Source: JBDRRP01 sp964446485
GTDB taxonomy: Bacteria; Desulfobacterota; Desulfobacteria; Desulfobacterales; JBDRRP01
Assembly (NCBI GenBank): GCA_964446485.1
Contig: CAYUOU010000057.1
Location: forward strand, 1-27,591
Length of the DNA stretch: 27,591 nucleotides
Direction of reading: 5' to 3'
The translations under genes were made by a program, and so were the position numbers. The notes under the pieces are model-generated. The model ran no database searches, was not told the DNA's origin, and saw only the letters and a list, made by a program, of their open reading frames with translations. Below are positions 23,531 to 27,591 of the stretch, piece by piece; within the stretch, counting starts at the first letter, position 1; each line of letters starts with the position of its first letter.

Positions 23531-24223
23531 GTGCAGGGAACCATCGTCAATACCTTGGCCATCATCATCGGCAGTCTCATCGGCCTGTCCCTTCGACGCG
23601 GTCTTCCGGACGCGTTTAAGACGACCGTTATCCAGGCCATCGGATTGGCGGTGCTGTTGGTGGGGCTGCGGGCCGCCCTGCGATCGGACGCGCTCCTGGT
23701 GATCATCATCAGCATGGCCGTCGGCGCGGTGCTGGGCGAATGGATGGGGATCGAGGCGCGGCTGGATCAATTCGGCCGCTGGTTTCAGGGGCGCCTCTCA
23801 GGGAGGGGCGAAGATGTCGCACGGGGCTTCGTCACAGCCAGTCTGGTATTCTGCGTGGGCTCCATGGCCATTGTCGGATCTTTGGAAAGCGGTCTCACCG
23901 GCCAACACCAAACCCTGTATGCCAAGTCCGTTATCGATGGCATCACCGCCATCATTTTTACCGCGACCTTTGGCATTGGGGTCATTTTTTCGGCGGTTGC
24001 GGTATTTTGCTACCAGGGTGGTATTACTTTGGCGGCCGCAGTTGTAAAACCCTATTTGACACCCTTCGTGGTGGATCAAATGTCCGCCGTCGGAGGGCTG
24101 CTCATCATGGGAATCGGCATCAATCTTCTAGAAATCCAGAAGGTGCGCATCGGCAACATGCTGCCGGCGATTTTCTTGCCGTTGGTGTATTACCTCCTGC
24201 GATTGCTGGCGGGTGCGGGATAG
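23531..24223 (+). CDS. DUF554 family membrane protein (YqgA-like)
   Basis: A 230-residue integral membrane protein with about seven hydrophobic segments. The start VQGTIVNTLAIIIGSLIGL matches the DUF554 N-terminus, so I chose GTG 23531, with GGGAGG upstream, over the earlier in-frame ATG at 23480. Conserved features include FCVGSMAIVGSLESGLTG with the adjoining KSVIDGITAIIF and the C-terminal GINLLEIQKVRIGNMLPAIF. The biochemical role of the family is unknown; a transport role has been proposed. It ends 40 bases before the stop of the converging gene at 24264. Confidence 0.88.
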   Translation: MQGTIVNTLAIIIGSLIGLSLRRGLPDAFKTTVIQAIGLAVLLVGLRAALRSDALLVIIISMAVGAVLGEWMGIEARLDQFGRWFQGRLSGRGEDVARGFVTASLVFCVGSMAIVGSLESGLTGQHQTLYAKSVIDGITAIIFTATFGIGVIFSAVAVFCYQGGITLAAAVVKPYLTPFVVDQMSAVGGLLIMGIGINLLEIQKVRIGNMLPAIFLPLVYYLLRLLAGAG

Positions 24224-24263
24224 TCTGTCACCAGAGCACCGTGTCCATGCCGAAGCGATCCGG

Positions 24264-24839
24264 TTACGGGGATGTGCCGGTCGCGTTGAAGGCGCGGCTG
24301 ACGTTTTGCGCACGCCACTTTCCACGGCCGGATAAGGTGGGGACGGCCTGCGCGTTCAAGCGCTCGGCGATGGCTTCAAAGGAGAGGCCGTCTTTGCGCA
24401 AGCTGCTGATGATCGCTGCTGCTGTTGGGTGTTTCGCCCCATTGGTCGGCGTCTTGACTTGGCCTTCCATGGTCTTCGGCGGCCTATCGGGTGCGTCGAC
24501 TGGTGCCTTGTCCATCGGTGAGCCGACAACGGCCGGCATCACATCGGGATCAGGTCGGCTAGGCGTCAATGCTTGCAGGCTTCGGGCGATTCGCTCCATG
24601 GCCTCAGCCGTTCGCTCCTGAGCAATCCGCGATAATTCCATGTTGTCGTTCAATGTCTCCAGCAGTTTTTTAAGTTCGCCCAGATCGGGAGACGGGTAGG
24701 GCTTTCTCATGGGGCCGCTTCGTTTGTCCCGGTTGCCGCCGCGATCGGCGTTTCGGTGCTGGTGGTTGTCGTGCTGCTTTCGTTGGCGGTCCTGACGTTT
24801 GAGGGTGCCGTTGCGCAGACTTTGTAAAAAGTCGTTCAT
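24264..24839 (-). CDS. Basic coiled-coil protein with recombinase-type C-terminal HTH
   Basis: A 191-residue protein of three parts. Residues 1-43 are strongly basic and rich in Gln, His, Asn and Arg (likely disordered). Residues about 50-90 form a predicted helix or coiled coil (ELKKLLETLNDNMELSRIAQ). After a Pro-rich linker, residues 145-187 (IISSLRKDGLSFEAIAERLN, then AQAVPTLSGRGKWRAQNVSRAF) closely resemble the small helix-turn-helix segment found in large serine recombinases and related DNA-binding proteins. The catalytic resolvase domain is absent, so it is not a recombinase by itself; DNA binding is inference. ATG 24839 has AAGGAG, and a good promoter lies at 24981-25008. Confidence 0.7.
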   Translation of the reverse strand: MNDFLQSLRNGTLKRQDRQRKQHDNHQHRNADRGGNRDKRSGPMRKPYPSPDLGELKKLLETLNDNMELSRIAQERTAEAMERIARSLQALTPSRPDPDVMPAVVGSPMDKAPVDAPDRPPKTMEGQVKTPTNGAKHPTAAAIISSLRKDGLSFEAIAERLNAQAVPTLSGRGKWRAQNVSRAFNATGTSP

Positions 24840-25148
24840 CTCTTCTCCTTGAAGGTTACCTGTGACGGCCGCGGCCGATTAGAAGGGGGCAGCCCATAAA
24901 ATGAAGTGCAGGGTGAGGCTGCAGTCCCGGTTGGTGAATCACCGAACACGCGGGCGATCGTGCGTCTTGAAAGGGGACCCATACTATCCCTGATCGCAAT
25001 ATTGTCAAGGAAAAACCCAATCGTTCCTTGTTAATGGTTATTGCCCGTTATCCGAAACATTTGCGCATTGGCAACCATGAGGCGGTTTTTGTGTTCCCCG
25101 GGGGGATATGCTAATGGGAGCCACTTGACGCTACAGGAGAGCCGACCG
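24840..25148. other. Divergent intergenic region
   Basis: The 309 bases between two divergent genes hold the minus promoter at 24981-25008, a 7-bp inverted repeat (CAAGGAA 25006-25012, TTCCTTG 25024-25030) overlapping its -35 element, and a palindromic GGTGAATCACC near 24936-24946 in the minus-strand leader. No coding region is supported. Confidence 0.5.
24981..25008 (-). promoter_or_regulatory. Sigma70-type promoter for the 191-residue HTH protein gene
   Basis: On the minus strand a perfect TTGACA (25008-25003) is followed by a 16-base spacer and TAGTAT (24986-24981, 4 of 6). Transcription would start near 24974, leaving a leader of about 135 bases. The inverted repeat CAAGGAA / TTCCTTG (25006-25030) overlaps the -35 and could be an operator. 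Confidence 0.6.
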
Positions 25149-25403
25149 ATGGAAGATCAACGCGGACGATTTTACTACCCCTACCCTGACAACCACCGTG
25201 TTCGGATGTATGTCCGTAAGGTGGGAGATGATATTTGTTTCAGATTATGGCATGCCGAGGACCCGGAGCTGTGGAAGCGGCACCGCTGGGTGCCTTTTGA
25301 TGCCATCCGTCAGGCCTCCGCCATGTATCAGGGAAAAGGTTTCGATCCGGCCACCGCTTACGACATGCGGGTGGCCGCCGAGCTGCTTTCAGAGGATTGC
25401 TGA
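25149..25403 (+). CDS. Small hypothetical protein
   Basis: An 84-residue soluble protein beginning MEDQRGRFYYPYPDNHRVRM. ATG 25149 has AGGAGA at 8-base spacing. It is rich in aromatic and charged residues (WHAEDPELWKRHRWVPFDAI) with a helical C-terminus (DMRVAAELLSEDC) and no membrane segment, signal or known metal motif. It has a clear composition of real protein but I do not recognise the family. Its last 46 bases overlap the end of the minus-strand gene at 25358-25540. Confidence 0.65.
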   Translation: MEDQRGRFYYPYPDNHRVRMYVRKVGDDICFRLWHAEDPELWKRHRWVPFDAIRQASAMYQGKGFDPATAYDMRVAAELLSEDC

Positions 25404-25540
25404 AGGCTCATCAATACCTGCTCCCACCACCGGCGTAGCGCACCTTGGGCGCGGCCCATGTGATAGGCTGCCTGGGTTGCCGCCATATCCCTGCCGAACC
25501 GGGTCGTCAGCTCCAGCACTTTCCTGTCGATGGTATTCAT
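25358..25540 (-). CDS. Small hypothetical helical protein
   Basis: A 60-residue protein starting MNTIDRKVLELTTRFGRDMA. ATG 25540 is preceded by a near-ideal ribosome binding site, AAAGGAGG at 8-base spacing, which is the strongest argument that it is real. The sequence is likely all helix, with a conserved-looking core (AAYHMGRAQGALRRWWEQVL) and a Ser/Ala-rich tail. The tail lies in the 46-base overlap with the plus-strand gene ending at 25403, so its composition may be constrained by that gene. Function unknown. Confidence 0.55.
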   Translation of the reverse strand: MNTIDRKVLELTTRFGRDMAATQAAYHMGRAQGALRRWWEQVLMSLQQSSESSSAATRMS

Positions 25541-25571
25541 GTCCCGGACCTCCTTTTTTGGTGAACCCATT

Positions 25572-25589
25572 GGGGAGGGAGTCCTCCCC
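25572..25589. promoter_or_regulatory. Perfect hairpin in the leader of the 60-residue gene
   Basis: GGGGAGG (25572-25578) pairs exactly with CCTCCCC (25583-25589) around a 4-base loop. On the minus strand it lies 32 bases before the start codon of the small gene and carries an anti-Shine-Dalgarno-like half (CCTCCCC), so it could modulate that gene's translation or transcript end. Function is inference. Confidence 0.4.
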
Positions 25590-25612
25590 GTGTCCACACT
25601 CTAAACCCAGGG

Positions 25613-25631
25613 TGTGACAGATCCGGTCACA
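25613..25631. repeat. Inverted repeat TGTGAC / GTCACA
   Basis: TGTGAC (25613-25618) and GTCACA (25626-25631) are exact reverse complements, 7 bases apart. The half-sites look like those of CRP/FNR-type regulators, but the spacing is three bases longer than a CRP site. Confidence 0.4.
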
Positions 25632-25881
25632 ACCACCCCAAAAAAACGGTACGGTTTAAATTTTCCGGAACTATTTACCCTATCGAAGCCTTCCGCATGT
25701 CAGCCGGGGGGGCGCGTTGATCCTTCGCGACCCTACCGGTCTTGATATTGGGAATGCTAAGTGGCATACCGCTACGATCGGCAAGGAAGGACTGTTGGTG
25801 GGCCGGTCATCGGTCGCTGAGGCGCAAAAGGGAACCGTACCGGCGGGGGGGTGGCATAAAGATGTCATTTCAGATATTTAC

Positions 25882-25910
25882 TTGACAACGAAATGATTTT
25901 ATTTAATAAA
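25882..25910 (+). promoter_or_regulatory. Putative sigma70 promoter of ihfA
   Basis: TTGACA at 25882-25887, 17-base AT-rich spacer, AATAAA at 25905-25910 (4 of 6). Predicted start near 25917, giving a leader of about 44 bases with AAAGGAG before the ihfA ATG. Confidence 0.6.
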
Positions 25911-25960
25911 AACAGCATGCTTGACAGAGAGCCGGAATTTTCGAAAAGGAGCAGGCAGTC

Positions 25961-26248
25961 ATGACACTGACCAAGGCCCAAATCATCGAAGCATTTCAGA
26001 GCCGGATGGGATTTACCAAAAATCAGTCAGCAGACATCGTGGAATCGATTTTGGCAATCGTCAAGCAGACGCTCGCCGACGGGGAAGATGTCCTCATCAG
26101 CGGGTTCGGAAAGTTCTGTGTGAACAAAAAACAAGAGCGCCGGGGGCGAAACCCGGCGACAGGGGACGACATGATGCTTTCGCCCCGGAAGGTCGTGACC
26201 TTTAAATGCTCCGGCAAATTGAGAGATAAGCTGAACCAGGCCCGATAG
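25961..26248 (+). CDS. ihfA: Integration host factor alpha subunit / HU-family protein
   Basis: A 95-residue DNA-bending protein. The N-terminal dimerising helices (MTLTKAQIIEAFQSRMGFTK) are followed by the beta saddle with ISGFGKFCVNKKQERRGRNP; the intercalating Pro is in the GRNPATG arm tip. The end, VVTFKCSGKLRDKLN, is characteristic of IHF-alpha rather than HU. IHF alpha normally pairs with IHF beta, which is not in the window. ATG 25961 has AAAGGAG at about 8 bases. It is monocistronic here and not beside pheT, its usual neighbour in many Proteobacteria. Confidence 0.9.
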   Translation: MTLTKAQIIEAFQSRMGFTKNQSADIVESILAIVKQTLADGEDVLISGFGKFCVNKKQERRGRNPATGDDMMLSPRKVVTFKCSGKLRDKLNQAR

Positions 26249-26449
26249 CCCCCCCCGGCAAGTACCCACAACGGACAACCGGCGAACACCGGTCCTGCCG
26301 CCGCCATCACCCCTTTCCTCGCTTTGCCGCCAGACAGGTCCCATGGACATCCTTTCGTGACGATACAAACCACGCACCGGTTGTTAGGTGCCGGCGCGAT
26401 ATAGCTGTGGATGCCGCCAAGCCGTCGGTCATTGCCGCAAAGGTGTGCA

Positions 26450-27346
26450 TCAGGTCATGGAAAGTAAAAAGGAGCGCAGATTTGACGGGGTGTTTGTCAA
26501 GCCGAATTTTTCCCGCAGGTTTTTTCGGTGGAAGTTCACGGTGGTGAGGGACACGTTGAGGATGTCGGCGATTTCCTTGCTGCTCTTTCCGTCTCGGATC
26601 ATTGCCGCCACGTGGATTTCCTGGGGGGTCAGAAGCGTGTTGGCGGTGGACAGGCGCTGCAGAAACGGCGAGATGACATCCTGCAGGTGTTCGTCGACAA
26701 TGCCGATCAGGGTTTTTTCGCGGGGTCCAAGACGTGCCGCCTTAAGTTTTTCTATGTAAGGAAAGACCAACTCTTTCACATTGGCCAACACCTTCTGTTC
26801 GAGTTCTATGCGATCGGACTCACGCTGTTTGAGCAGGACCTTCAGGGCGATGTTGGTCTCTTCGAGGTTGTTTTTCTGCTCTTCCAGTTCACGCTCCCGC
26901 TCGTAAAGCTGCTCTTCGGCCAATTTGAGGGCGGTTATGTCTTCGTGGCTGATCACCAGTCGCAGCGGGTCGGTATCGGTAATGCGGATGACCCGAAGGT
27001 AGTGCCAGTGCTTCGCAGTGGGGGTGTGACACGGGTAGTCGTAGAGAAATTCTTCTTTGCGCAGATTGACGACGTCCCGTATGCCCTCGGCAACGGCATG
27101 AGCGTCCTCAGCCCCTTCTCCGACGGCGGCATCGCACATTTCGACGTAATTGGTGCCGATGGACGTCTGGTCTTCCGCCATGCCGTTTTTGACGGCAAAC
27201 TCCTGCCAGGCCCGATTGGTTTCAAGAATAACGCCCTTGCCGTCGATGATGGCGATGTGGGCCGACATGGAGTTAAGTACGGTTTGCGCCATGGGGTCTG
27301 TGAAACCGTCTCCCGGCTTGCAGGCCTCGGCTGAGGAAGTGGTCAT
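26450..27346 (-). CDS. PAS-domain LuxR-type transcriptional regulator
   Basis: A 298-residue protein. A PAS domain (about 20-143: HIAIIDGKGVILETNRAWQE to LVISHEDITALK) is followed by a coiled coil (about 142-185, EEQLYERERELEEQKNNLEE), a linker region (LVFPYIEKLKAARLG) and a C-terminal LuxR helix-turn-helix (236-296) with LTPQEIHVAAMIRDGKSSKE and the recognition region VSLTTVNFHRKNLREKFGL. There is no histidine kinase or receiver domain, so the PAS domain probably senses a ligand or redox state directly and controls DNA binding. ATG 27346 follows GGAGG. Such stand-alone PAS-LuxR proteins are frequent in Desulfobacterota. The target is not evident. Confidence 0.88.
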   Translation of the reverse strand: MTTSSAEACKPGDGFTDPMAQTVLNSMSAHIAIIDGKGVILETNRAWQEFAVKNGMAEDQTSIGTNYVEMCDAAVGEGAEDAHAVAEGIRDVVNLRKEEFLYDYPCHTPTAKHWHYLRVIRITDTDPLRLVISHEDITALKLAEEQLYERERELEEQKNNLEETNIALKVLLKQRESDRIELEQKVLANVKELVFPYIEKLKAARLGPREKTLIGIVDEHLQDVISPFLQRLSTANTLLTPQEIHVAAMIRDGKSSKEIADILNVSLTTVNFHRKNLREKFGLTNTPSNLRSFLLSMT

Positions 27347-27591
27347 GGGCTGCAGCCTCCTTCGTCAATGGGGATGACGACGTTGCTTTCCCGAGGGCCC
27401 GTGAACCGAATGGGTGCGGCGATGGGGCCGACATCGGGGTATGCGCTCTGTGGCGGGATTATGACAATGCACCATCCCTGCCGGCGTTACGTGTGAGTGT
27501 TCCTGTGGGGTTACGCCTTGGGATATCCCTTAACACTGACGGTTCCGTAAAAAGTCCGATATCTGCGTTACGCGTCATCCTTCGTCATGGC
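27347..27591. other. Non-coding right end of window
   Basis: The last 245 bases hold no supported gene. GGCGTTAC (from 27482) and GTTACGCC (to 27514) form an imperfect hairpin. The last ~55 bases (27538-27591, with CCGTAAAAAGTCCGATATC) have the look of a dispersed intergenic repeat, but only one copy is visible here. Confidence 0.4.

Larger units (their letters stand above)
25541..25960. other. Intergenic region upstream of ihfA
   Basis: A 420-base stretch without a convincing gene. It holds two hairpins (25572-25589 and 25613-25631), a short AT-rich patch (25650-25680) and the ihfA promoter (25882-25910). Two short open frames cross it (62 residues on minus at 25868-25680, and about 60 codons on plus ending at 25894-25896), but neither has a ribosome binding site or family resemblance. 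Confidence 0.5.

Noticed and set aside
25613..25631. CRP binding site
   Set aside because: The half-sites TGTGA/TCACA are present but 9 bases apart instead of 6.
25680..25868. 62-codon minus-strand frame in the ihfA upstream region
   Set aside because: No ribosome binding site, low-complexity Pro/Ser/Arg composition and no recognisable motif; a competing plus-strand frame over the same bases is equally weak.
26528..27334. Open frame of 268 codons on plus opposite the PAS-LuxR gene
   Set aside because: Shadow of the minus-strand regulator, whose PAS and HTH motifs are clear.
1..27591. CRISPR array, tRNA genes, insertion sequences, toxin-antitoxin or phage-defence operon
   Set aside because: No regularly spaced repeats, cloverleaf sequences, transposase motifs or defence-protein signatures were found anywhere in the window.

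Overview
The window reads as chromosomal backbone of a moderately GC-rich, Gram-negative anaerobe, most likely a sulfate-reducing Desulfobacterota (Desulfosarcina / Desulfobacteraceae type). The evidence is a cobalamin-dependent class II ribonucleotide reductase, type IV pilus retraction ATPases, IHF, outer-membrane-type lipoproteins, a grpE-dnaK pair without hrcA or dnaJ, and the style of the acyl-CoA synthetases and flavoprotein. This assignment is inference; no 16S rRNA gene is present.

Layout. (1) 1-3167: the 5' end of an acetyl/propionyl-CoA synthetase-type gene (minus), a 522-base gap with a perfect inverted repeat, then nrdJ (plus) and a hairpin pair shared with the converging ChaN-like lipoprotein gene. 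(2) 3165-6316, mostly minus: proC, a MauE/DoxX-like membrane protein and a periplasmic thioredoxin form a tight cluster; a small membrane protein gene on plus sits between the thioredoxin and chaN-like genes. (3) 6533-11101, plus: yggT, then pilT, a second PilT/PilU-type ATPase, a zinc-ribbon plus degenerate receiver protein, a 54-residue protein and a metallo-beta-lactamase-fold hydrolase. (4) 17601-11052, minus: a compact run of DUF3568-type lipoprotein, tilS, ftsH, folP, cdaR (ybbR) and coaX, with overlaps or very short gaps at several junctions; cdaA, the usual partner of cdaR, is not in the run. (5) 17602-18297: non-coding, with a 28-base perfect tandem duplication and a clear 4.5S-type SRP RNA gene (ffs). 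(6) 18298-20969, plus: grpE-dnaK with a strong terminator. (7) 21007-24839: acyl-CoA synthetase (minus), NADPH-dependent FMN reductase-type flavoprotein (minus), DUF554 membrane protein (plus), and an unusual basic/coiled-coil protein with a recombinase-like C-terminal helix-turn-helix (minus). (8) 24840-27591: two small unknown genes that converge and overlap, ihfA (plus), and a PAS-LuxR regulator (minus).

Most genes are housekeeping: deoxynucleotide supply, proline synthesis, folate, pantothenate kinase, tRNA-Ile lysidine synthesis, membrane proteolysis, protein targeting and chaperones. I saw no CRISPR array, no transposase, no tRNA and no defence operon. The parts that look least ordinary are the zinc-ribbon/pseudo-receiver protein beside the two pilus retraction ATPases, the stand-alone recombinase-type HTH protein, the cdaR gene without cdaA, a TPR-like coding fragment with no gene around it, and the overlapping small genes near 25.4 kb. 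None of these amounts to a demonstrated new system.
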